From: Parabacteroides distasonis
GTDB taxonomy: Bacteria; Bacteroidota; Bacteroidia; Bacteroidales; Tannerellaceae
Length of the DNA: 64,000 nt
Reading direction: 5' to 3'
NCBI GenBank assembly: GCA_021531385.1
Contig: JAFBIR010000001.1
Span: forward strand, 124,001 to 188,000
Shown here: in pieces, positions 8,731 through 16,966 of the stretch
Layout of the letters: each line of letters begins with the position of its first letter
Position numbering within the stretch: position 1 is the first letter of the stretch
Notes under the pieces: model-generated
Told to the model about the DNA's origin: nothing
Databases searched by the model: none
The model's input: only the letters and a program-made list of their open reading frames with translations
Program-made: the position numbers and the translations under genes

Positions 8731-9480
8731 ATGAAGTTTATGAGAATCGGACTATTTATTCCCTGTTATATCAATGCGGTCTATCCCGAGGTTGGGGTGG
8801 CCGCTTACAAATTATTGCGCCATTTAGGGTTGGACGTGGACTATCCATTGGATCAGACCTGTTGTGGACAACCGATGGCGAATGCCGGCTATCAAGACAA
8901 AGCGACCGATTTAGCGCTTCGTATGGAGCGGCTTTTCGAGACGTACGATTATGTGGTGGGCCCCTCGGCCAGTTGTGTGGCCTTCGTGAAGGAGAACCAT
9001 CCGCAGATCTTGGAGCGTGCGGGACACGTTTGCCAAAATAGCCGTAAGATCTATGACATTTGTGAGTTTATCCATGATGTGGTGAAACCCACGGCGTTGC
9101 CGGCGCTCTTCCCGCACAAGGTCAGCATTCACAACAGTTGCCACGGGGTGCGTGAGTTGGGACTTTCCACGCCGAGCGAGCGTAACGTCCCCTACGCCTC
9201 CAAGTTGCGTGATCTGCTGGGCTTGGTGAAAGGCATTGAGGTCTTTGAACCGAAACGGGTGGATGAGTGCTGCGGTTTTGGCGGTATGTTTGCCGTGGAA
9301 GAACCGGCTATTTCTACCTGCATGGGGCATGACAAGGTGATGGATCATCTCAGCACAGGCGCTGAATACATCACGGGGGCAGACAGCTCCTGCTTGATGC
9401 ACATGGAGGGAGTGATCAAACGGGAGGAGCTCCCGATCAAGACTATTCACATCGTACAAATTTTAGCTTCTGGATTATGA
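8731..9480 (+). CDS. lutA: Lactate utilization protein A (Fe-S oxidoreductase, LutA/YkgE family)
   Basis: Cysteine-rich-domain subunit of the LutABC L-lactate oxidation complex that converts lactate to pyruvate. The two CCG-type motifs are visible (DQTCCGQPMANAGY and DECCGFGGMFAVEEPAIS), with the intermediate NSCHGVRELG, as in heterodisulfide-reductase-like cysteine-rich domains. Start is either the ATG at 8731 or that at 8740; the open frame upstream of these runs into the regulator gene. It overlaps lutB by ATGA. Function assigned from family and from the complete A-B-C gene order. Confidence 0.92.
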   Translation: MKFMRIGLFIPCYINAVYPEVGVAAYKLLRHLGLDVDYPLDQTCCGQPMANAGYQDKATDLALRMERLFETYDYVVGPSASCVAFVKENHPQILERAGHVCQNSRKIYDICEFIHDVVKPTALPALFPHKVSIHNSCHGVRELGLSTPSERNVPYASKLRDLLGLVKGIEVFEPKRVDECCGFGGMFAVEEPAISTCMGHDKVMDHLSTGAEYITGADSSCLMHMEGVIKREELPIKTIHIVQILASGL

Positions 9481-10844
9481 GTACACGACATGCGTTAGCT
9501 GCGAACGAGTTCTTGGCCAACAAGGAAAACGAGGTTTGGCACGACAATACGCTTTGGATGGTGCGTGCGAAAAGAGATAAGATGAGCCGTTCGATCCCTG
9601 AGTGGGAGCGGTTGAGGGATATGGCCGCTGCCATCAAAAACTATTCCAACAGCCATTTGGACACGTTGTTGGAGGAGTTCGAGCGGAACGCCACGGCCAA
9701 TGGTGCCATCGTGCACTGGGCGAAGGATGCCGAGGAGCATAACCGCATCTTGCTCGACATCTTGAAGGAGCACAAGGTGCAGCGGTTGGTGAAGAGTAAA
9801 TCCATGCTGACCGAGGAGTGTCACATGAATCCCTACTTGATGGAGCAGGGGATCGACGTGGTTGAGACCGACCTGGGTGAGCGTATCTTGCAGTTGATGA
9901 AACTGGAGCCGAGCCACATCGTGATGCCTGCCATCCATATCAAGCGGGAGGCAATCGGCCAGATGATGGAGCGAGAGATGCACACGGAGAAGGGCAATTT
10001 CGACCCGACCTATCTGACACATGCGGCTCGTCGCAACTTGAGAGAGCTATTCCTGCATGCGGATGCGGCCTTGACGGGAGCGAACTTCGCCGTTGCCTCT
10101 ACGGGTGAGATCGTGGTTTGTACCAACGAGGGTAATGCGGATATGTGTACCTCCTTCCCGAAGGTGCATATCGCCACGTTTGGCATGGAGAAGATCGTGC
10201 CTAACTTAGAGTCGTTGGGTGTCTTTACCCGTCTGTTGGCTCGTTCGGGTACCGGCCAGCCGATTACCTCCTACACCTCGCATTATCGTCGTCCGGCGGA
10301 GGGACAAGCCTTTCACATCATCATTGTGGATAATGGAAGGAGCGAAATTTTGGCCAAACGGGATCATGTGCGCACGCTCAACTGCATCCGTTGCGGACAG
10401 TGCATGAATACCTGTCCCGTCTATCGGCGAAGTGGCGGCTATTCCTATACCTATTTCATTCCCGGGCCAATCGGTATCAACTTGGGCATGTTGCGTGATC
10501 CGCGACGCTATGCGGATAATGTCTCAGCCTGTACCCTTTGCCTCTCCTGTTCGAATGTCTGTCCGGCAAAGGTGGACTTAGGGGAGCAGATCTATCGTTG
10601 GCGGCAAGCGTTGGATCGCTACGGCGTGGCCAATCCGGAGAAGAAATGGCTCTCATGGGGCATGAAGGTCGTGATGGATCGTCCGATGCTGTTTAACACC
10701 GCCTTGAAGTTTGCGCCCATCGTGAATCACCTGCCCCGCTTCTTGGTGTATAGTTCCGTCAATGCTTGGGGGAAGGGACGTGAGTTGCCCGCTTTTGCGA
10801 AGTGCTCTTTTAATGAAATGTGGAAGAAAAACGAAGTGAAATGA
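9477..10844 (+). CDS. lutB: Lactate utilization iron-sulfur protein B (LutB/YkgF family)
   Basis: Electron-transfer subunit of the LutABC complex, 455 residues. The N-terminal LUD domain is followed by two [4Fe-4S] ferredoxin motifs, CIRCGQCMNTCPVY and CTLCLSCSNVCPAKV, then a short C-terminal region. The start overlaps the lutA stop and the end overlaps the lutC start (both ATGA), so the three subunits are translationally coupled. All eight cluster cysteines are present. Confidence 0.94.
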   Translation: MSTRHALAANEFLANKENEVWHDNTLWMVRAKRDKMSRSIPEWERLRDMAAAIKNYSNSHLDTLLEEFERNATANGAIVHWAKDAEEHNRILLDILKEHKVQRLVKSKSMLTEECHMNPYLMEQGIDVVETDLGERILQLMKLEPSHIVMPAIHIKREAIGQMMEREMHTEKGNFDPTYLTHAARRNLRELFLHADAALTGANFAVASTGEIVVCTNEGNADMCTSFPKVHIATFGMEKIVPNLESLGVFTRLLARSGTGQPITSYTSHYRRPAEGQAFHIIIVDNGRSEILAKRDHVRTLNCIRCGQCMNTCPVYRRSGGYSYTYFIPGPIGINLGMLRDPRRYADNVSACTLCLSCSNVCPAKVDLGEQIYRWRQALDRYGVANPEKKWLSWGMKVVMDRPMLFNTALKFAPIVNHLPRFLVYSSVNAWGKGRELPAFAKCSFNEMWKKNEVK

Positions 10845-11422
10845 GTAGTAGAGAAACGATATTAGCCAACATCCGCCGGAACACAGGTGCCCGTCAGGAG
10901 ATGCCCGATCTTTCGGCTATGGAGACGATAGTTTATCCGGATAAGTTGAAGACCTTTGCCGAAGTATTGGCTGCGGCAGGAGGAAAAGCCGTTGAGTTGC
11001 AACCGGGAGAGGAGGTAAATGCCGTGATTCGCAGAGAGTTCCCCGAAGCGAAACGGATTGCTTCCAACTTGCCGGAGATCACCTGTGCCACCTTCAATCC
11101 CGATGAGGTGGATGATCCCCGTACGTTGAATGGCACCGATTTAGCGGTTGTCAAGGGAGAGTTTGGGGTGGCTGAGAATGCGGCGGTATGGATTCCCCGT
11201 GCGGTACGTCACAAAGGGCTCTACTTCATCTCCAATGCTTTGGTGATCTTGTTGGATAAAACACAACTGGTAAACACCATGAATGAGGCCTATCGCTTGA
11301 CAGCGCAAGCCGACTATAATTATGGTGTCTTCATGTCGGGTCCCTCCAAGACAGCGGACATTGAGCAGGCCTTGGTCTTTGGAGCGCACGGCCCTATTCA
11401 GGTCACGGTGTTGCTTCGATAA
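10841..11422 (+). CDS. lutC: Lactate utilization protein C (LUD domain, LutC/YkgG family)
   Basis: Third subunit of the lactate oxidation complex, 193 residues from the ATG at 10841, chosen because it overlaps the lutB stop; a start at 10820 would add seven residues inside lutB. The LUD-domain stretch DLAVVKGEFGVAENAAVWI and the terminal FGAHGPIQVTVLLR are typical of the family. No lactate permease is adjacent. Confidence 0.92.
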   Translation: MSSRETILANIRRNTGARQEMPDLSAMETIVYPDKLKTFAEVLAAAGGKAVELQPGEEVNAVIRREFPEAKRIASNLPEITCATFNPDEVDDPRTLNGTDLAVVKGEFGVAENAAVWIPRAVRHKGLYFISNALVILLDKTQLVNTMNEAYRLTAQADYNYGVFMSGPSKTADIEQALVFGAHGPIQVTVLLR

Positions 11423-11490
11423 CCGCAAGAAGCATCAATCTTTGTAAAGAACTGACAAGAATTTTTAGGGGAGGAATAAAATAGTTGTGC

Positions 11491-11498
11491 TATCTTTG
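11491..11498 (+). promoter_or_regulatory. Promoter -7 box for susC/susD
   Basis: TATCTTTG followed by C is a perfect match to the Bacteroidota -7 box, 48 bp upstream of the ATG at 11546. A TTTTTA stretch near 11462 is a weak -33 candidate. No anti-sigma or hybrid two-component gene is nearby to explain regulation. Confidence 0.65.
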
Positions 11499-11545
11499 CA
11501 ACGAGTTATTAAGACAAGTTGTAAAGAATTATCAGTTGTTTATAC

Positions 11546-14500
11546 ATGAACAAGCACACTCTATTGATGAAACGCAACAAAAAACAGGACACATCAGTCG
11601 GTTTCCTATTATTCCTCTCCCTCTTAGCGGGAGAAAATGCGGTCACGCACGCCAATATTACGCTTTCTAATGCCATTGTCCAGCAGGAAAACACCTGCTT
11701 AGGAACTATCGTTGACAACTTAGGAGAGCCAGTTATCGGTGCCTCTGTATTAGTTAAAGGCACCCTGAATGGTACAATCAGTGATGTGGATGGCCGTTTC
11801 TCCTTGAAGCATGTGCGTCCGGGCAGCATCCTTGTAATCTCTTATGTAGGCTATCTTTCGCAAGAAATTGTGTGGGACGGCACGACACTCCGTATTACAC
11901 TCGCAGAAGACATGCAGATGCTGGATGATGTGGTGGTAGTCGGCTTCGGTACCCAGAAGAAGGTGGATTTAACGGGGGCTGTCTCACAGGTCAAGATGGC
12001 GGATGTGTTGGGCGATCGTCCTGTGATCAATGCCGCTGCCGCATTACAGGGAGCGATGCCTGGTTTAGTCGTATCGGGTGCATCAGGTCCCGGACAGCAA
12101 AAATCGTTCAACATCCGTGGTACGCTCTCCATCAATGGCGGTTCTCCGCTTGTCTTGATCGACAACGTAGAGGGAGATCTCAGCGCGTTGAACCCCGATG
12201 ACATCGAAAGCGTTTCTGTCTTGAAGGATGCCTCCTCTGCGGCGATCTATGGTGCACGAGCCGCTTGTGGTGTGATCTTGGTCACCACCAAGCATCCCAA
12301 GGGGGAGTCGAAAATCAATATTGACTATGGTTTCAACCTGGGTTGGGAAAGAGCCATCAACCACCCGGAGCAGGCCGCTTTGACCGATTATATCGCCGCC
12401 TATGAGGAGGCCGGCTTCTCTAACCAGTATTGGGCGGGCAATGGCGACATCAGCCGTTGGAAAGAGCTGCTCCAGCAATACCAAGCAGGCACCCTGCAGG
12501 GGGTCAGGGAAAATGGTATCTTCGCCGAAGGAGACAAGGTCTATTACCTGAAAGAGGGCAATCCCTCTGCGAACGCCTTGGGCACAGGTTGCTTGAACAA
12601 TCATTCGATCTCCCTGTCTGGCGGTACGGATAAGGTTCGTTTCCGTCTCTCCGGCAACTACTCCTCGGAGGATGGCCCCATGATCACCAACAAGGACAGG
12701 TATATCCGCAAGGCGATCAATGCCTTCGTCTCTGCTGATGTGGCTAAGTGGTACACGCAGGAGGCGACCCTTTTCTACACCAACACCAAGCAGACCGCTG
12801 CTTCCAGCTCCCTGCGTGATCCCTACACCACTCGTCTCATCAGTTGGTACCCGGAGGGCTATATGCCGGGTGAACTCTTGGGCCGGGACGAGGATCTGAT
12901 CATCGACTCGCCTCGTAATACCCTCCTCTGCGCACCCACGTCGAGGACGGATCGTACGATTCCCCGCATCCAGTTGAAATCTATCCTCAAACCCTTGGAA
13001 GGCTGGACGATCACGGGCGAATACACTTATAATGAGACCAACTACAAGTACAAGGACTATACGGGTATCACGACCTATGCCGATGTGCAGTTGGCGGTTC
13101 GCACCAGTCCGTTGGATCCGACTCGGGACAAATACACGATCAATACGGCAGTCACCAAATACAATGCCTTGAACCTCTATACCAACTACGACCTGACAGT
13201 GGGTAAACACACATTAGGTGCCATGCTAGGATTCAACCAAGAGAGCTACTCGGAGGCGAAGGTCAATGTCTCGGCGGAGGGACAAGCGGCTCCTAACGTA
13301 CCCTCATTGGGTGCGGCACAAGGTCTCAAGACGATCAGCGACACCTATTCAGAGTATGCCATCCGTGGTGGGTTCGGTCGATTGACCTACAACTTCGACA
13401 ATCGCTACCTGTTCACCTTCAATGGGCGTTATGATGGCTCTTCCAAGTTCCCGAAATCGAATCGTTTCGCCTTTTTCCCCTCTTTCTCCGTGGGGTGGCG
13501 ATTAGACAATGAGCGGTTCATGGATTGGACAAACGGCTGGTTAGACGAGCTGAAACTGCGTGGCTCATACGGACAGATCGGTAACCAGAACATCCAGCCC
13601 TACGGCTATTTGGCCACGATGAACATCACAGAGGGCACCCCTTGGATCAACAACGGAGGCAAGGTGACCTATTTCACGACACCGGGACTGATCCGTGCGA
13701 ACTACACGTGGGAGAAGGTGAAGACCACTGACATCGGTTGGGATGTCAATCTATTTGGTAATCGTCTTACCGCTACGTTTGACTGGTATAAGCGTGTGAC
13801 GGAGGGTATGCTTTCGAGTGGTGTGGAACTGCCCTCTACGGTAGGTGCAAGTGCCCCTTTGCAAAACGTAGCCGACATGGTGACAAAGGGCTGGGAACTG
13901 ACGGTCAATTGGCGGGATCGCATCGGCGATGTAGGCTATCAGATCGGTTTCAACCTGTATGATCACCGCTCCAAGATCACCAAGTATAACAATGAATCAG
14001 GCAACCTTAATTACTATTACGAGGGTATGCGACTCGGTGAGATCTGGGGCTATGAGGCAGATGGTTTCTATGCCATCGACGATTTCAACTTGGAGAAGGC
14101 CAAGCTCGGTCAGTGGGTGCTCAAAGAGGGCGTGACAAGCATCAACGGTTACACCGTGCAGCCGGGCGATGTGAAGTTCAAGGACTTGGATGGTGACGGT
14201 GTCATCACCGCTGGGGAGAACACGAATCTCAATCCGGGAGATCGGAAGATCATTGGTAACAATACCTCTCGCCTCCTGTTTGGTGCCAATCTGGGTGTGA
14301 ACTGGAAAGGGTTTGATCTCAGCGTGATGTTGCAGGGGGTTGGTAAGCGTGACTATGTGTTGAATGGGACCTCCATCTTTCCCTTCGGTGGGGCAAGTTC
14401 GGATGGTGGAGCCTTCTTCCCGCTTTACGCCAACCAGACAGACTTCTGGCAAGCCAAGAGCTACGACCCGGAGAGTCCTGACTATATGGTGGTGAAGAAC

Positions 14501-14797
14501 CCCAATTGTGAACTCTATAGGGTTTATGGACAAAGAGGTAACGCCGCCTCCAACGCCCGTGTGAGCGACAAATATCTCCAGCACGCGGCCTATCTGCGTG
14601 TGAAGAACCTCACCTTGGCCTATACGTTGCCGCAGACATGGGTGCGTAAGGCGATGCTTAGCAAAGTGCGCCTCTACGTCTCTTGCGAGAACCTGGCTAC
14701 CTTCACCTCACTCCCTGCTGGCTATGACCCGGAAAGCATTAGCTGGTCTTATCCGTTCTATCGCACTTGGTCATTCGGCGCTAATGTCTCATTCTAA
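11546..14797 (+). CDS. SusC/RagA-family TonB-linked outer-membrane receptor
   Basis: A 1083-residue TonB-dependent transporter. In order: an N-terminal hydrophobic signal segment (start at 11546 or the ATG at 11567), a carboxypeptidase-D-like domain (GTIVDNLGEPVIGASVLVKG, then ISDVDGRFSLKHV), the TonB-box-like DDVVVVGFGTQKKVDLTGAV, the plug (LQGAMPGLVVSGAS; NIRGTLSINGGSPLVLIDNV) and a 22-strand barrel ending in aromatic FGANVSF. With the SusD-like lipoprotein 14 bp downstream it should form a lidded import complex for a glycan, peptide or other large nutrient. No glycosidase, sulfatase or peptidase gene accompanies the pair, so the ligand cannot be inferred. Confidence 0.94.
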   Translation: MNKHTLLMKRNKKQDTSVGFLLFLSLLAGENAVTHANITLSNAIVQQENTCLGTIVDNLGEPVIGASVLVKGTLNGTISDVDGRFSLKHVRPGSILVISYVGYLSQEIVWDGTTLRITLAEDMQMLDDVVVVGFGTQKKVDLTGAVSQVKMADVLGDRPVINAAAALQGAMPGLVVSGASGPGQQKSFNIRGTLSINGGSPLVLIDNVEGDLSALNPDDIESVSVLKDASSAAIYGARAACGVILVTTKHPKGESKINIDYGFNLGWERAINHPEQAALTDYIAAYEEAGFSNQYWAGNGDISRWKELLQQYQAGTLQGVRENGIFAEGDKVYYLKEGNPSANALGTGCLNNHSISLSGGTDKVRFRLSGNYSSEDGPMITNKDRYIRKAINAFVSADVAKWYTQEATLFYTNTKQTAASSSLRDPYTTRLISWYPEGYMPGELLGRDEDLIIDSPRNTLLCAPTSRTDRTIPRIQLKSILKPLEGWTITGEYTYNETNYKYKDYTGITTYADVQLAVRTSPLDPTRDKYTINTAVTKYNALNLYTNYDLTVGKHTLGAMLGFNQESYSEAKVNVSAEGQAAPNVPSLGAAQGLKTISDTYSEYAIRGGFGRLTYNFDNRYLFTFNGRYDGSSKFPKSNRFAFFPSFSVGWRLDNERFMDWTNGWLDELKLRGSYGQIGNQNIQPYGYLATMNITEGTPWINNGGKVTYFTTPGLIRANYTWEKVKTTDIGWDVNLFGNRLTATFDWYKRVTEGMLSSGVELPSTVGASAPLQNVADMVTKGWELTVNWRDRIGDVGYQIGFNLYDHRSKITKYNNESGNLNYYYEGMRLGEIWGYEADGFYAIDDFNLEKAKLGQWVLKEGVTSINGYTVQPGDVKFKDLDGDGVITAGENTNLNPGDRKIIGNNTSRLLFGANLGVNWKGFDLSVMLQGVGKRDYVLNGTSIFPFGGASSDGGAFFPLYANQTDFWQAKSYDPESPDYMVVKNPNCELYRVYGQRGNAASNARVSDKYLQHAAYLRVKNLTLAYTLPQTWVRKAMLSKVRLYVSCENLATFTSLPAGYDPESISWSYPFYRTWSFGANVSF

Positions 14798-14811
14798 AAA
14801 ACACAAACAAG

Positions 14812-16890
14812 ATGAAATTAAAGAATATCGCAACTGCTTTCGCAATCGCATCGACACTCATGGCCTGCAACGACAGTTTCATGGAGCGTAATCCCGTCAC
14901 CTCACTGACCGAAGAGAACGCCTTCCAGACCTACGACAACTTCAAGGCTTACATGTATCAATGCTACAACCTCTTTACGGACAAGCGGATCACCTCTAAC
15001 TTCTGTGGCAATTCCTACTACTACGGCTCCTTCTATGGTGACTACTATGCGGGTCTCATGACGACTCGTGATAACATCCAGAATCCCTATGCCTATCAAA
15101 CCGTCACGGTGACGAATAGTTCTGACAATTGGGATTTCACTTACCCACGCATGGTGAACATCATGTTGAGCCACCTCGATGGTTCCACGCTGAATGAGAC
15201 GGAGAAGGAGCACTGGCGTTCTGTCGGCTACTTCTTCCATGCCTATTGGTACATGGAGCTGATCTCCAAGTATGGCGATGTGCCTTGGATCAATAAGGTG
15301 CTGAACGATACTTCGGAGGAGGCCTACTATCCTCGTACGCCCCGTCAGGAGGTGGCTGATTCGATCGTCTCCCGCTTGGAGTATGCGATTCTCAATATCG
15401 GTAGTAGTGAGAGGGATGGAGACAATCCCGTGACGGCTGACGCTTGCCGGGCGTTGCTTAGCCGTTTCCTCCTGCGAGAGGGTACCTGGGCGAAATACCA
15501 CGGCTTGGATGAGGATTATATCGGCTATCTCAACCGTTGCCTGACCGTCTCACAGGAGTTGATGGACAGGTATCCACGTCTTTATCAAGGCAGTAGTTTC
15601 AACACCTATCCCGGTCATGGCTATGACGAGGAGCTGACCTCTGAGTCGCTTGCCGGCAAGGATGGCATCATCATGTATAAGGAATATGTGAGCGGTGTGT
15701 TGATGCACCGTTTCAGCGACTTGATTCACGTGGAGGCACACCGCTGCGATGCACCACAGGCGACGGTCGATCTCTTCCTCATGCAGAATGGCAAGCCGAT
15801 CACTAACCCGACCTCTGGTTTCCAAGGTGGAGAGGGCAAGGATCTCTGGGACTACTACGCAAACCGTGACCCACGTCTCCCCATCAACTTCGAGCCGCCT
15901 GTGCAGGCGAAGGTGACTGCGGTGAACAACAATCCCGACAACATCACCACCTTCAAGAAATGGGAGTTCTGGAAAGAGGGGGAGGATCTCAATGGCAAAG
16001 GTAACTTCACGATCACAGCGGAATATGCGGAGAAGTTCCGTCGCTACATCGACTATTTCGGGGCGAACACCTTCTGCGAGAATGGTACGGGCGACGAGTC
16101 TATCGGCGTGAAGCGTCTGCCGGGTCATAACTGGGGTGGATCCATGAGCCACTCAGCGCCTAACATCACCAACTATTGCCAGACAGACAACTACATGCGT
16201 TGCTGGACGGGCTACTACGGTTGGCGGCAATATACCTGCTGGGAGGTAGGTAGCAACTCCAGCTTCCAGACATCAGATAAGCCAATCTTTGCCATGAATG
16301 AGGTGCTGCTCAACTATGCGGAGGCGGCTTATGAGCTGGGACGGTTCGACCAAGCGGTGGCCGATAAGACCATCAACCTGCTGCGAGAGCGGGCGGGTGT
16401 GGCCAACATGATTGTCGCCGAGATTACGGAAGATTTCGATCCCGACAGAGACAAAGGTACGGCCGCATGGACCAGAAGCTATGACGAGAAGACCAACTAT
16501 GAGGTTCCCCCGGTGCTTTGGGAGATCCGTCGGGAGCGTTTAGTGGAATTGATGTCGTTGGGATGGAGTTTCTACGATGTGAAGCGTTGGCACAAAGCAC
16601 CCTACTTCGTGAATCGTCAACCTTGTGGTGCTTGGATCACGGCGACCGATGTCCCCTATGGTACGGGTGCCTATACCGGTAAGTTTGTGGATTACAACCA
16701 GATCAAGGCGCAAGGGTGTGCCGATCCCAACAACTCAGGAGCGGGTTGGATCTTCACCAAACCAGGACCACTCTCTTTGGGAAAAGGCTGGCTCGATACC
16801 TACTATTTAGAGATGGTGCCGCTCGATCAGATCAACCTGAATCCGGCGCTCACCCAGAATCCGGGCTATGAGCAGCTTTTTGGTCTGTAA
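14812..16890 (+). CDS. SusD/RagB-family nutrient-binding outer-membrane lipoprotein
   Basis: Surface ligand-binding partner of the SusC-like receptor, 692 residues. It has a lipoprotein signal (STLMACNDSF, lipobox Cys near residue 19), the SusD N-terminal region (NAFQTYDNFKAYMYQCYN) and TPR-like helices. The C-terminal SusD motif is FAMNEVLLNYAEAAYELGRFDQAV, with LWEIRRERLVELMSLGWSFYDVKRW. It is longer than SusD itself (551). It is the last gene of the unit, with a terminator hairpin behind it and convergent cobalamin genes beyond. Confidence 0.93.
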   Translation: MKLKNIATAFAIASTLMACNDSFMERNPVTSLTEENAFQTYDNFKAYMYQCYNLFTDKRITSNFCGNSYYYGSFYGDYYAGLMTTRDNIQNPYAYQTVTVTNSSDNWDFTYPRMVNIMLSHLDGSTLNETEKEHWRSVGYFFHAYWYMELISKYGDVPWINKVLNDTSEEAYYPRTPRQEVADSIVSRLEYAILNIGSSERDGDNPVTADACRALLSRFLLREGTWAKYHGLDEDYIGYLNRCLTVSQELMDRYPRLYQGSSFNTYPGHGYDEELTSESLAGKDGIIMYKEYVSGVLMHRFSDLIHVEAHRCDAPQATVDLFLMQNGKPITNPTSGFQGGEGKDLWDYYANRDPRLPINFEPPVQAKVTAVNNNPDNITTFKKWEFWKEGEDLNGKGNFTITAEYAEKFRRYIDYFGANTFCENGTGDESIGVKRLPGHNWGGSMSHSAPNITNYCQTDNYMRCWTGYYGWRQYTCWEVGSNSSFQTSDKPIFAMNEVLLNYAEAAYELGRFDQAVADKTINLLRERAGVANMIVAEITEDFDPDRDKGTAAWTRSYDEKTNYEVPPVLWEIRRERLVELMSLGWSFYDVKRWHKAPYFVNRQPCGAWITATDVPYGTGAYTGKFVDYNQIKAQGCADPNNSGAGWIFTKPGPLSLGKGWLDTYYLEMVPLDQINLNPALTQNPGYEQLFGL

Positions 16891-16943
16891 ACCTCAGGCA
16901 TATTGGTCAAGTATATTCCTGTCGATCACACCCATCGGTGGGC

Positions 16944-16966
16944 AGAGGAAGGCCTCTATTTTTTAC
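16944..16966 (+). terminator. Terminator after the susD-like gene
   Basis: Short hairpin AGAGG (16944-16948) / CCTCT (16953-16957) followed by a run of T residues. It lies between the convergent susD-like gene and the end of the cobalamin operon. Confidence 0.5.

Noticed and set aside
12083-13210. 375-codon minus-strand frame
   Set aside because: Antisense to the susC-like gene, no recognisable domain, no promoter or spacing logic.
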